Positions 1-8,692 are shown, counted from the stretch's first letter. The stretch is 64,000 bases of DNA from JABDIY01 sp963803875 (GCA_963803875.1 CAWDOA010000014.1:1-64000), one strand, 5' to 3'. Numbers and translations: made by a program. Notes: generated by a model not told the origin, from the letters alone.

Positions 1-772
1 TACGGGCAACCGACAGCAGGTCGTCGAACCCGAGCACAGCTCTCCGCCGCCTGATCTCCTTCACTCGACCTATGACCTCGTCGACGACCTCGGCCAGCTC
101 GGCGACCTCGTGGCACCGTTCCTTGAATCCCTTCTTGCCTTTGCCGGCGGCGATGAGCGCCTCGACCTCCTCACGACCGGGAATCAGTTGGGCGTGGTCA
201 CGCCGCATCGCCTCGTCGGCGCCCCTGGAAACCCAGCCGGGATCGACGAAGGGCTTGCCGTCGATGGCTCGTTGGGTGAGCACGTCGGCCACCGACTGTT
301 CGAGTACGACCGAAGTGTCCTCCAGCAGGGTGGCATCGGGATTGCTGTCGCCGGACATGCCCTGCTCGGCCAGCAGGTTCTGCGCGTAGCTATGGATGGT
401 GCTGATCGTCGCGGTGTCGAAGTCGGACAGGGCCCGTTCGAGACGGCCGCTGCGGTGCAGGAGTTCGTCTTGGTTGGCCCGGCAAATGGCGAGCAGAACC
501 GGGTCGTCGGACTCGGGCGGCGAACCGGCGAGCGAGTCGTTCACCGCATGGAGGGCGTCTTCGATGCCGGTTCGAATCCGATCGCGCAGTTCAGCCGCCG
601 CCGCCTTGGTGAAGGTGACCACGAGAATCCTGCCGATGTCGTAGCCTGCGGCCACATAGCGGGTGACCATCCCTGCGATGCTGAACGTTTTGCCAGTACC
701 GGCGCTGGCCTCCAGAGCGGTGAACCCGGTGGGGAGGTCGCCGCCCAGATCGAACGATCGTGGATCGGTCAC
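1..772 (-). CDS. recB: RecB, exodeoxyribonuclease V beta subunit (N-terminal part, cut by window edge)
   Basis: UvrD/Rep-type helicase and nuclease subunit of RecBCD, which unwinds and degrades double-strand DNA ends for recombination repair. About 257 N-terminal residues are visible on the minus strand; the rest lies beyond position 1. Residues 22-29 read ASAGTGKT, the Walker A loop, followed by a Q/T-rich VVTFTKAAAAELRDR helicase motif Ia near residue 52. The GTG start at 772-770 overlaps the recC stop as GTGA, so the two are translationally coupled. recD would be expected further downstream, outside the window. The reading frame was recovered by translating the complement directly. The call is secure because of the motifs and the recC neighbour. 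Confidence 0.93.
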   Translation of the reverse strand, partial: MTDPRSFDLGGDLPTGFTALEASAGTGKTFSIAGMVTRYVAAGYDIGRILVVTFTKAAAAELRDRIRTGIEDALHAVNDSLAGSPPESDDPVLLAICRANQDELLHRSGRLERALSDFDTATISTIHSYAQNLLAEQGMSGDSNPDATLLEDTSVVLEQSVADVLTQRAIDGKPFVDPGWVSRGADEAMRRDHAQLIPGREEVEALIAAGKGKKGFKERCHEVAELAEVVDEVIGRVKEIRRRRAVLGFDDLLSVAR

Positions 773-3700
773 AACGATTCCTTCGCAACGGTCAGTTCGA
801 ACGTCTGGTCGATCAGGTGCTGATAGGACAGCAGGCGGGAGCGCGGTTGTGGTCCCGACGGTGGTGCCGGATCGTGAGGCCGGGTGGCCACTTCGAGGAT
901 GGCGGTTTCGCTGATCCGGCCAAACGCGGCTTGCACGAAGGGGTCCTCGGCCATGCCCGGATACAGCCCCTGTGTGGACCACCCGGTGGCCGTGACCGCT
1001 CCCCGGCTCTCCTTTGCCCGGACCTTGGCCAGCACCGGGAGCGGTTCGGTGAGAGCGACCGAACGGATCGCCAGCAACGTTGCCAGTGCCCGACGGGCGT
1101 TTCTGGTTCGATCCTCGGCCGTGTCGCCGAGCATACGTAGCGCGGTGAGAGCAACCTTGGCCTTGGCTCTGGTCTTCTTCGAGGCGGCAATCGCCTGCCA
1201 ATTGTGGAGCGGATCATGAAGGGTGAGCACGCAGAGATCGATCCATGTTCCCCGGAGCAGGCGGTCGTCCTCCTGGGATGCGGTGGCTCTGATCGGCCCG
1301 ATCGAATGCGCGTGGTCAATGCCGTCCAACTCGCCAACAATCCAAACACCGTCGATCTCAACATTCACCGCAAGTCGTTTCGCGTGGTACCCCGAACCGT
1401 GGTCACGCAGAAGCATCACCATCTCTTCGGCGATGAGGTCGAGCTCACCGACGATTGTTGCTCCTACCTGGCCCGGGGGATAGCTCCCCCGTGCCCGAGC
1501 CACGTCGAGTTCGGTCTGGGTCGACTCGCCCCTGCGACGAAGTTCGATCAGACGGGACAGAGTCTTCCAATCGAGCAGGGCGTCCTTGAGGATGGGGAGG
1601 TTGTCGTCGACGCCATCGTCTCGGGCAGGGAACCACGCACCGAGGCGCCGGGTGAAAAACAGCTTGGGAGCGTTGATCACGGTGTCTGCCAAGGATCGGA
1701 GGTCGACAATGGTGTCGTCGGCCAGCGGCTGCATCGGCTGGGGCTCGAGAGAATGAGCTGAGCCGAGGGTTGCCCGGGCGGCGCGAAGGGCCCTGGGGTC
1801 GAAGCTGCGCGGATGATCTGGTTCGAAGTTGTCGGGATCGAAGGCGTGGCGGCGGTGGTCGATCTCCAGAATCTTCAGCTGGTCCCGCGATTCGGGGGTC
1901 ACGATGGAGCGGATCTCTGAGCGGAGTTCGGCCAGAGCGACGCACGGATAGACCGTGGAGCCGGTGCGGACGTCGTGGCCGTCTCGGGTGATGATCAACC
2001 GATCCCGAGCTGTCAGGATCAGCTCCAGGAGTGCCTGGCGTTGATCGGCCCGTTGGTCTGGATCACCGATGTCGGGGCGGAGGGCGAGGAGGTCGTCGCC
2101 GGTGGGCACCGAACGGCTCATCGCCGACTCGTCGAGGCCGAGCACACAGATAACCCTGTGGGGAACCCACCTCAGTGGTCGGAGCGACGTGAAGGTTATC
2201 GCCCCGTCGAAGAACCTAGGGCGTGCCGCCCTTGCACCGAGTCGTTCCTGGAGAAGCTGGCCGATTTCCACCACGCTCAGCTTCACCCGATCCGAACCGG
2301 TGACGGTTGCATCAGCCAACGAGACCGCGATGGCCTGACGGGTTCGTTCGATCTGCCATGCCTCATGAAAAGGGAGCTGAAAGAAATGGCCAACGGCATC
2401 GGAGAGCCGCCGATTCCATTCGCTGATCGCAGCTGGGGTGTTCCATTCGTCTTCGATTGTTTCGAGCCGGTCAAAGAGCGCGACCAATCGGTTCAAGACA
2501 TCGACGCCGCCTGACTCCACACCCCAGGCCGGCACGTGGCAAGGGCCAAGCACGGGCTCGTCGTCCTTGACCGCCATCCCCACCAGAAGCTGGCGGATAC
2601 CGAAGGACCAGGTGTTCGTGGCTACCCCGACCAGGCCATTGCGCCGCCGATTGGCTTCGTTCAGGCCCCACCGAACCTCGGTGTGATCGAGCCACCGCTC
2701 GATTGTGGTGAGGGCATCACTGTCGAATCCAAAGGCGTCGGCAACCGGTGGTAGCCGAAGTACGTCGAGCAACTCGCTGGCGGTGTATCGGCTCCCGACC
2801 AGGCCAACGACGGCCGACAACGCCGAACCGAGTGCGTCTTCGGCTTCGATCCCACGATCGGAGATGGTGATTCGCAGACGCCGTGGTCCGGCCCAGTGGG
2901 GCGCTGGTCTCTCCGCGCTGGGGCCGAACACGCCGTGAATAGCCGGTGCGAAGAGCGGCAGATCGGGGCAGACCACGAGCACGTCGGATTCCTGCAGCGT
3001 GGGATCGTCGCGAAGTAGTGCCATGATCTCATCGCGTAGTGCCTCGACTTGGCGGGTGACACCGGCGCAGGCGTGGATCTGAATGCTGTCGTCGTCGACC
3101 TTGAACGAGAAGTCGGCTGACGGTGCTTCGTCGCCCACCAGGTGATGCTGGAGCGCGCCGAGCAGCCGGTTCGGATCGGCATCGGGATGGGTGGAGGGCA
3201 GACGGGTTGGCGCCGGGAGCCCCACCCGGGGCAGGAGCAGTTGGGCCTCACGTGAGGGTCGACCCCAGCTACGGAGCAGCGGCTGCCGCACCCTTTCAGC
3301 AGATGTTTGGTCGGCCCGGAGCAGGCTGCGCTCGTCGCCGATCTCTGCCAGGAGACGGGCCGAGGTGGCGATGGCCGGGTCGAGCATGTACAGGTTGACG
3401 TCGTAGCGCCCGCCGAATGCGTCGAGCAGGTTGGCGAAGTCTTCACCGCCGGGGAGGGTGGACACACCAAAGATCGAGAACCGGTCGGGCAGATCGAGCT
3501 CCACCTGGCCGGTACGTACCCGGGCCAGGAGATCGGGCAGTCGGTTGGCAGGGCTGGGGGTGGCGATATGGGCGGCGACCAAGCGGAACAGGTGGGGCTG
3601 CCATCGCAATGCGGGCGGGAGGGTCTGCCCGGACGGGTCGACGTCTTCGCCCCGTTCCCATCGGCGTAGTACTTCGGTGCGGCGGGTGGCGTAACGATCG

Positions 3701-4107
3701 AACAGGTCGGCGATACGACGAGACCGGCCATACAGCGTGGCCCCATCGGGCAAGCTCTGGATTCGCTCCAGCCCCGGGTCGCTCTCGGTGTTGGCCAGCA
3801 CATGGTGCACAGCCCACACCAACCGGGAGATCCGCCACGGGTCCTCCGCCGGATCGACATCGGCGCTGAAGAGCCGGCTGCGCAGGATCCCGGGGAACGG
3901 CATCTCGATGTTGGCCGCAATTCCGTCGCCGGTAGGGCCGGCACCGAGTGAGTTTGCGAGGTGAAGTTTCAGCCACCGCTGAAGACCGACCGAGGGCACC
4001 GCCACCAGTTCGGACTGCATCGGATCAGGCAGCGGTACCGCAAGACTCTCAGCTAGTTGATCGGCCAGCGGCGCCAGCGAATCGCTGACGAGAATCGAGA
4101 GCGTCAC
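769..4107 (-). CDS. recC: RecC, exodeoxyribonuclease V gamma subunit
   Basis: The 1112-residue product is close to the size of E. coli RecC (about 1120). It starts MTLSILVSDSLAPLADQL and contains the family-typical VPSVGLQRWLKLHLANSLG stretch (about residues 38-56). A central region near residue 190 reads RFSIFGVSTLPG, and LRWVPHRVICVLGLDE lies near residue 655. RecC is the inactivated-helicase subunit that recognises Chi in enterobacteria; whether Chi recognition exists here cannot be judged. The ATG start at 4107 is followed downstream by recB with a 4-bp overlap. The upstream 227 bp to the next gene contain a palindromic repeat cluster. Confidence 0.93.
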   Translation of the reverse strand: MTLSILVSDSLAPLADQLAESLAVPLPDPMQSELVAVPSVGLQRWLKLHLANSLGAGPTGDGIAANIEMPFPGILRSRLFSADVDPAEDPWRISRLVWAVHHVLANTESDPGLERIQSLPDGATLYGRSRRIADLFDRYATRRTEVLRRWERGEDVDPSGQTLPPALRWQPHLFRLVAAHIATPSPANRLPDLLARVRTGQVELDLPDRFSIFGVSTLPGGEDFANLLDAFGGRYDVNLYMLDPAIATSARLLAEIGDERSLLRADQTSAERVRQPLLRSWGRPSREAQLLLPRVGLPAPTRLPSTHPDADPNRLLGALQHHLVGDEAPSADFSFKVDDDSIQIHACAGVTRQVEALRDEIMALLRDDPTLQESDVLVVCPDLPLFAPAIHGVFGPSAERPAPHWAGPRRLRITISDRGIEAEDALGSALSAVVGLVGSRYTASELLDVLRLPPVADAFGFDSDALTTIERWLDHTEVRWGLNEANRRRNGLVGVATNTWSFGIRQLLVGMAVKDDEPVLGPCHVPAWGVESGGVDVLNRLVALFDRLETIEDEWNTPAAISEWNRRLSDAVGHFFQLPFHEAWQIERTRQAIAVSLADATVTGSDRVKLSVVEIGQLLQERLGARAARPRFFDGAITFTSLRPLRWVPHRVICVLGLDESAMSRSVPTGDDLLALRPDIGDPDQRADQRQALLELILTARDRLIITRDGHDVRTGSTVYPCVALAELRSEIRSIVTPESRDQLKILEIDHRRHAFDPDNFEPDHPRSFDPRALRAARATLGSAHSLEPQPMQPLADDTIVDLRSLADTVINAPKLFFTRRLGAWFPARDDGVDDNLPILKDALLDWKTLSRLIELRRRGESTQTELDVARARGSYPPGQVGATIVGELDLIAEEMVMLLRDHGSGYHAKRLAVNVEIDGVWIVGELDGIDHAHSIGPIRATASQEDDRLLRGTWIDLCVLTLHDPLHNWQAIAASKKTRAKAKVALTALRMLGDTAEDRTRNARRALATLLAIRSVALTEPLPVLAKVRAKESRGAVTATGWSTQGLYPGMAEDPFVQAAFGRISETAILEVATRPHDPAPPSGPQPRSRLLSYQHLIDQTFELTVAKESL

Positions 4108-4211
4108 TGCGGCTCATGCGGGGTCAACTCCATCACCGACCACCGTAGCCAAGCGGTGTGACAGTCCCGGGCACGGGGAACCCACGGCGGTTTGAGCGCG
4201 ACCGCAACCCC

Positions 4212-4317
4212 CATATTCCTGCGGACACCCACAAAACCCCGAAATTCCTGTTGATAGCCACAACAACTGTGGCTATCAACAGGAATTTCGACTGATTGTG
4301 GCTATCGACAGGGATTT
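4212..4317. repeat. Cluster of four related ~22-nt units around a perfect 23-bp palindrome
   Basis: Positions 4240-4262 and 4268-4290 are perfect reverse complements (23 bp, 5-nt loop). A degenerate copy in the same orientation as the left arm lies at about 4212-4234 (ATTCCTG...CCACAAAA), and an imperfect copy of the right arm lies at 4297-4317 (TGTGGCTATCGACAGGGATT). The shared core is TTCCTGTnGATAGCCACA. The block sits between the convergent-free 5' end of recC and the 3' end of the ArsC-like gene. It could terminate the ArsC-like transcript or be a REP-like mobile repeat; no poly-T tract follows. Confidence 0.75.
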
Positions 4318-4334
4318 GCTCGAGCGGTTGGGTC

Positions 4335-4688
4335 CTAGCTCAAGAGGTCGCGGACGCGCTCTTTGGGGCGGCCGACGATGGCTTTGTCCTTGGTGACCAC
4401 CACCGGTCGTTGGAGCAGCTGCTTGTGTTTCACCAGGATTTCGACGATCTGATCCTCGGTGGCCACATCGTCGTCGGTGAGTTCGAGCTTCTTGAACTTG
4501 GAATCACGTCGCACCAACGCTGTCGGCTCGTCTTCGAGGATGGCGATGATGGCGCGGATCTCGTCGGCGTCAGGCGGATCCTTGATGTAGTTCCGCTCTT
4601 CGAAGGCGATCCCCAGTTCTTCGGCAATGCGCACGGCATTGACAGAAGAGTTTCAATGGCGGTTGTGATAGATCTTGACGTCGGCCAT
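4335..4688 (-). CDS. ArsC/Spx-family thioredoxin-fold reductase, probable selenoprotein (UGA = Sec12)
   Basis: Read from ATG 4688, the frame gives MADVKIYHNRH, then TGA (4655-4653), then NSSVNAVRIAEELG and continues open to a stop at 4335: 117 residues counting the TGA. ArsC proteins carry their catalytic cysteine exactly at this point (HNPxC...). The three anion-binding arginines of the family appear to be kept: LVRRDSKFKKLEL, LLQRPVVV and the VGRPKERV signature. A two-part hairpin begins 3 nt after the TGA (see the separate entry). I infer that UGA is read as selenocysteine, giving a Sec-based arsenate-reductase-like oxidoreductase; the substrate is unknown. A standard caller would report only the 99-residue part from GTG 4634. 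Alternatives are a nonsense mutation or a base-call error. The gene is divergent from the PrsW-like gene, with 32 bp between starts. Confidence 0.82.
4618..4649 (-). promoter_or_regulatory. Candidate bacterial SECIS element
   Basis: Immediately 3' of the in-frame TGA, a lower stem TCTTC/GAAGA (4649-4645 with 4622-4618), a small internal loop (TGT/CC) and an upper stem CAATGC/GCATTG (4641-4636 with 4630-4625) close a 5-nt apical loop CGTGC (4635-4631). The loop begins 17 nt after the TGA and has G at its second position. This fits the published bacterial SECIS model as I recall it (loop 16-37 nt from UGA, G in the first two loop bases). Confidence 0.72.
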
Positions 4689-4720
4689 GGGTCCAAACGT
4701 ATCTGATCTACGGTGAAGGG

Positions 4721-5917
4721 GTGCAGCCAGTTGATCCCGGGCGTGGGTCGGGGAATTACCCGCCGGTACCCCAACTTCCCGCCCCTCCAGCGGTGCCCCA
4801 GGCCCCACCGGCCTGGTATCCGGATCCGTGGGGTATCACCCAGTGGCGCTGGTGGGACGGTTGGGCGTGGACACCGCACGTGTCGGGCAACGCCAAATCG
4901 AAACCGAGGCTACGGGGCTGGCTGTCGTGGCCGGTGGTGCTCGGGCTGATCATCGCCCTGCCAATGACGGTCTTCATCGCCGTCCTGAATCCGATCGCCA
5001 TCCCATTGGCCTTTATCCCGCTGATCGTCGTAGGACCGGTCTTGTGGTGGATGGATCGAGTCGAGCCCGAACCGTTTCAGCACCGGGCTCATTCATTTCT
5101 CTGGGGCGCCACGATCTCCGGCGTCGTCGCAGGCACGGTGAACAGCATCGTGTTCGCCGCATCCAGCGAAACCTGGGCGGCCGTGGTGTCGGCACCGCTG
5201 AGTGAAGAAATCATGAAGACCCTCGGCATCGTTTGGGCGCTACGGCGCAAGGAGATCGACGGCGTGATGGACGGGGTCGTCTACGCCGGCTGGGTGGCTC
5301 TGGGCTTTGCCGTGGTAGAGAACTTCCTGTACTTCTCCGATGCCGCCGACCAGGACATGCTGGTCGAAACCGTGTTCGCCAGAGGTGTCCTCACCCCGTT
5401 TGCCCATCCACTCTTCACCGTATGGTCCGGTCTCGCCATCGGCTGGGCGGTGTCTCGCAACAGAAGCGCGGCCGGACAGTTGGTGTGGGGACTTCCGATC
5501 GCCATCGGGCTGCACGCGGCGTGGAACGGTTCGCTCATCCTGGCTGAGGACAACGAGAGCGTCCTGCTGGTCGCCATACCGGCATTCGTGCTGCTGTTTC
5601 TGATCTCCGGTGTTGGGTTGGTGAGGTTCCGCGGTCGGGAACAAGCTTCGTTCCTGTCGCTCGTGCCGGTACTGGCACAGCGGTATGGCCTCAGCGCCCA
5701 GGAGGTCACCATCTTCGGTCAATGGCGCACGATGCTCGCCACACGCAGGAAGCTCCCGAGAACCCAACGCAAGGCCTTCGACGAGATCCACGGCAACCTC
5801 GCCCGTCTGGCTGCGCTGCACAATCGCCCGGGGCCTCTCGACACCGCCGCCGAAGCGGTGCTGGTGAACCGCCTCCACACCGCTCGAACAGGTGGTTGGA
5901 CCATTGTCGCCGGTTGA
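4721..5917 (+). CDS. PrsW-family intramembrane metalloprotease with N-terminal DUF2510 motif
   Basis: Predicted multi-pass membrane protease of 398 residues. Residues about 30-50 carry the tryptophan-rich DUF2510 signature (AWYPDPWG...WRWWDGWAW), common on actinobacterial membrane proteins. It is followed by about eight hydrophobic segments. The PrsW motifs are present: SEEIMKTLG (E162-E163, EExxxK-type), GFAVVENFLYF (E199) and a histidine-bearing AHPLFTVWSG, plus GLHAAWN later. B. subtilis PrsW cleaves an anti-sigma factor; the substrate here is unknown. The GTG start sits directly behind AAGGG. The C-terminal 100 residues are soluble. The last codons overlap the next gene, a small zincin. 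Confidence 0.88.
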   Translation: MQPVDPGRGSGNYPPVPQLPAPPAVPQAPPAWYPDPWGITQWRWWDGWAWTPHVSGNAKSKPRLRGWLSWPVVLGLIIALPMTVFIAVLNPIAIPLAFIPLIVVGPVLWWMDRVEPEPFQHRAHSFLWGATISGVVAGTVNSIVFAASSETWAAVVSAPLSEEIMKTLGIVWALRRKEIDGVMDGVVYAGWVALGFAVVENFLYFSDAADQDMLVETVFARGVLTPFAHPLFTVWSGLAIGWAVSRNRSAAGQLVWGLPIAIGLHAAWNGSLILAEDNESVLLVAIPAFVLLFLISGVGLVRFRGREQASFLSLVPVLAQRYGLSAQEVTIFGQWRTMLATRRKLPRTQRKAFDEIHGNLARLAALHNRPGPLDTAAEAVLVNRLHTARTGGWTIVAG

Positions 5918-6245
5918 TCCCGATCAATTCGAAGCGATGGTGGAGCGTGCATATGCCGGGCTGCCCGCTGAGATCACGTCGATGCTCCAGAACGTGGTGA
6001 TCCAGATCGACGACGACAGTATTGACGGACTGCTGGGGCTCTATGAAGGCACACCGCTCACCGAACGTTATGACTACGGCGACATGCAACTGCCCGACGT
6101 GGTGACGATATTCCGCCTACCTCTATGTGAGATGGCAGCCGACCTCTTCGCACTCGAACACGAAGTGAGGGTCACCCTGATCCACGAATTGGCCCACCAT
6201 CTCGGTATCGACGACGACCGGCTCCACGAGCTGGGCTGGGCCTGA
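5892..6245 (+). CDS. Small metallopeptidase-like protein (zincin, HExxH)
   Basis: Up to 117 residues. The C-terminal half contains TLIHELAHHLGIDDDRLHELGW, an HExxH zinc-binding motif with a third ligand region (HHLGIDD) typical of the minimal MMP-like 'metallopeptidase family' (PF06262 type) of Actinobacteria. The preceding LFALEHEVRV fits that family's core. The GTG at 5892 overlaps the end of the protease gene by 26 nt; a TTG at 5904 is an alternative start. The overlap suggests co-translation with the PrsW-like gene. No signal peptide is visible, so it is probably cytosolic. Function within the family is uncharacterised. Confidence 0.82.
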   Translation: MVGPLSPVDPDQFEAMVERAYAGLPAEITSMLQNVVIQIDDDSIDGLLGLYEGTPLTERYDYGDMQLPDVVTIFRLPLCEMAADLFALEHEVRVTLIHELAHHLGIDDDRLHELGWA

Positions 6246-6357
6246 CGGTCCGCATCACTTCGTGTGAATCAGCGGCGGATGAACACATCTGACCGTTTCT
6301 GTCGGCCTGCGAACACACGGCATCGTGTTGATGAGCCGATCTTTCGGGTGGAGGGGA

Positions 6358-7509
6358 TCAGATGGATTCGAGTCGGGTAGCGAGGTCGGCGAGAGCGTCA
6401 CCTTCGAGGTTCGCGAAGCTGCAACGGAGGTATCCCTGATCGCTGTCGGTGAAGGCGGTGCCCGGGATCATCAGAACGTCGTGTTCGGTGACCAGTGTTT
6501 TCACCACCTGATCAGTTGAGACATCATCGAAGGGGTGCCTGAGCCATCCGAAGAAGGCGCCGCTGTGAATCAGTTCGAACCCGCCGGGACGGCTCGCCAT
6601 CATCTCCCGAAAGGTTTTCAAGGTGGTGAGCAGCCGGTCCGACTGTTGCCGTCGCCACTCCCCCGCCTCCAGCAAACCCGTGAGCGCCGCTTCCTGGCCG
6701 ATGGTGGGGGCCGAGATGGCCACGCAGTCCTGAATCTTGGCGACCTCGTTCAGCACCGATTCACCGGCCACGATGGCGCCTACCCGATAGCCGGGAATAG
6801 CGAGGTCTTTGCTGAAGGAATGAAGGCTGATGAGGGTGTCGTCCCACCGTTCGTGGGCGAACAGCTCGTGGGCAGCTGCGTCGGTCTCTCTGAAGTTGCG
6901 GTAGGTCTCATCGAGGATCAGCGCCACGTTGTTCGTTCGGGCCAGATCGAAGAATTGTCTCAGCGTGGGGGGTGGGATGGTCACTCCGGTGGGGTTGCCG
7001 GGTGAGACCAGGAGGATGGCTCGTGTGCGGCTGGAGATGTGGTGGGCGACGTCGGAAACCGATACCACGCCATCGGACTGGATGGGAACCAGCGTCGGCA
7101 CGATCCGTTGCGCTTCCAGCCACATCACATGGTTGAAGTAGTAGGGCGTTGCAACGATGATCTCGTCGTTCGGCCCGGCGAGGGCCGAACTGACCGAACA
7201 GAACGCCTGGTTACAGCCGGCCACCACATGCACGTTCTGTGCCCCGACCGTGCCGCCGTAGTCGGCCGAGAGGGTGTCGGCAAAGGCCTTTCGAAGGTCG
7301 GGCAGACCCATGACCGGCGCATACCGAGCCGTCTTGAGATCGTGGGCCAGCTCGGCGATGCGATCCTCGACCACCGGAGCGGGTGGGTAACTGGGGGCGG
7401 CCTGACTCAGATCGAGGAAACGTTGCCGGCCGGCTTTGTGGGCTACGTAGCTGTGCGCAACGGTGATCGGTGAGGTGGCAATGTCTCGGATCGCAGAATT
7501 GAGTTGCAC
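6358..7509 (-). CDS. Pyridoxal-phosphate aminotransferase, class I/II
   Basis: A 383-residue fold-type I aminotransferase. Visible motifs are ARYAPVMGLPDLRKAFA (about 60-76), SPGNPTGV (PLP-phosphate region, about 170), ILDETYRNF (aspartate contacting the pyridine nitrogen) and SLHSFSKDLAIPGYRVG, with the Schiff-base lysine in SFSKD and the conserved arginine of the GYRVG loop. The amino donor cannot be told from sequence. The start is GTG 7509 (VQLNSAIRD). It is transcribed toward position 1 in the same direction as the ole operon, separated from it by a 214-bp CTCG-rich spacer, so it is probably an independent unit. Confidence 0.88.
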   Translation of the reverse strand: MQLNSAIRDIATSPITVAHSYVAHKAGRQRFLDLSQAAPSYPPAPVVEDRIAELAHDLKTARYAPVMGLPDLRKAFADTLSADYGGTVGAQNVHVVAGCNQAFCSVSSALAGPNDEIIVATPYYFNHVMWLEAQRIVPTLVPIQSDGVVSVSDVAHHISSRTRAILLVSPGNPTGVTIPPPTLRQFFDLARTNNVALILDETYRNFRETDAAAHELFAHERWDDTLISLHSFSKDLAIPGYRVGAIVAGESVLNEVAKIQDCVAISAPTIGQEAALTGLLEAGEWRRQQSDRLLTTLKTFREMMASRPGGFELIHSGAFFGWLRHPFDDVSTDQVVKTLVTEHDVLMIPGTAFTDSDQGYLRCSFANLEGDALADLATRLESI

Positions 7510-7723
7510 CCCAGGAACCTATCTGCTTGTCCCTCCGGGGGCCTCCTGCCTCGCCTTCGGCCCTTTGCGTCCGTGCTCTCGCTTCGCCGTCTCCTCGTGC
7601 CTCGTTGACTGCTTCGCTTCACGGACTCGAGCCTTCGGGTCGGCCCGGAACGGGGTTCGGTCGCTCGTCCTCGCAACCACACCTGCTTGTCCCTCCGGGG
7701 CGAGTTCGGCGCCGATGCTGCTC
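7510..7723. repeat. Gene-free CTCG-rich spacer bounded by an 18-nt direct repeat
   Basis: The 18-mer CTGCTTGTCCCTCCGGGG occurs at 7523-7540 and again at 7683-7700. The enclosed 142 bp are dominated on the plus strand by CTCGC/TTCGC/CCTCG words (for example CTCTCGCTTCGCCGTCTCCTCG). Open frames here have no coding character. A compositionally similar block lies at 57052-57421. Confidence 0.6.
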
Positions 7724-8692
7724 TTAGGTGAGAGCAGCGAGCCGGAGCAGCTCCAGCCCTTGGTCGATTGACACCTTGGGTTCCCATCCCAGGATGCGCT
7801 GAGTAACCCGCTGGTCGAACCAGTGGGCGGTACCCAATTGTTCGGCCAGGAACGTGGTCATGGGGGGTTCGCCACTCAGCGACAGTCGGCCCCAGGCCTG
7901 CTCGGCAATCCAGCCGGCGGCGAACGCGACGGGTTTGGGGACTCGTCGAGCCGACGGTGTGAGTCCGTGGGCGGCCACTATCCCACTGACCAGATCGGCG
8001 ATCGGCCGGGGTTCGCCATTGGAGACAACCAGGGCGTGCCCACCGGCGTGTTCGCATCGATCGATGGCAGCCACAAGGGAGTCGACGGCGTTGTCGACAT
8101 AGGTGGAGTCGATCAGGGCAGCACCGGTGCCAACGTATGCCAGGCGCCCCCGGCGAGCTCGGTCGACGATCCGCCCTACGAGCTGGGTGTCGCCGGGACC
8201 CCAAACCAGATGGGGACGGATGGCGGTCACACTCATGCCATCGCCGTGCCGTGACAGGGCGAAACACTCAGCCAACGCCTTGGAGGTCGAGTAGTGGCCT
8301 CTTGTCCCGACCGGATCGGCTGGATTGGCGGGTGCTCCAACCAGCGCCTCTCCCCCATGAGCCACCGACGGCGACGAAACGTACACGAACCGAGAAACAC
8401 CGGCCTTTTCGGCTTGGGTGATCACCGTTTCGGTGCCAACCACGTTGGTCAGGTGGAACTCTGCCCATGTCCCCACGATCCCGACACGGGCGGCGAGATG
8501 CACAACCGCGTCGCAACCTTTGATTGCGCTTGCGACTACCGCTCGATCGGTGATGGCGCCACGCACACAGTTTGTTCCCGGAATCTTGCTCTCGCTTCGC
8601 TGCAAGGTGATCACCGAGTCACCCCGGCCTACCAGGCGGGTTGCCAACGATCTGCCCATCAGGCTGGTTGCTCCCGTCACGAGGATCTGCAT
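7724..8692 (-). CDS. oleD: OleD, 2-alkyl-3-ketoalkanoate reductase (SDR)
   Basis: NAD(P)H-dependent short-chain dehydrogenase that reduces the OleA product to a 2-alkyl-3-hydroxyalkanoate in long-chain olefin biosynthesis. Of 322 residues, the N-terminus MQILVTGATSLMGRSLA has the extended-SDR TGxxxxxG dinucleotide loop (6-12). VVHLAA is near 63-68, YVSSPSV near 104, and the catalytic pair is Tyr134/Lys138 in YSTSK. RPHLVWGPGD is the usual epimerase-type strand. The ATG at 8692 begins 2 nt after the oleBC stop, so the two are coupled. Assignment relies on both motifs and the oleA-oleBC context. Confidence 0.9.
   Translation of the reverse strand: MQILVTGATSLMGRSLATRLVGRGDSVITLQRSESKIPGTNCVRGAITDRAVVASAIKGCDAVVHLAARVGIVGTWAEFHLTNVVGTETVITQAEKAGVSRFVYVSSPSVAHGGEALVGAPANPADPVGTRGHYSTSKALAECFALSRHGDGMSVTAIRPHLVWGPGDTQLVGRIVDRARRGRLAYVGTGAALIDSTYVDNAVDSLVAAIDRCEHAGGHALVVSNGEPRPIADLVSGIVAAHGLTPSARRVPKPVAFAAGWIAEQAWGRLSLSGEPPMTTFLAEQLGTAHWFDQRVTQRILGWEPKVSIDQGLELLRLAALT

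Noticed and set aside
110..823. Plus-strand frame of 237 codons opposite recB/recC
   Set aside because: The minus strand gives RecB with a Walker A motif and a 4-bp overlap to recC; the plus frame has no family features.
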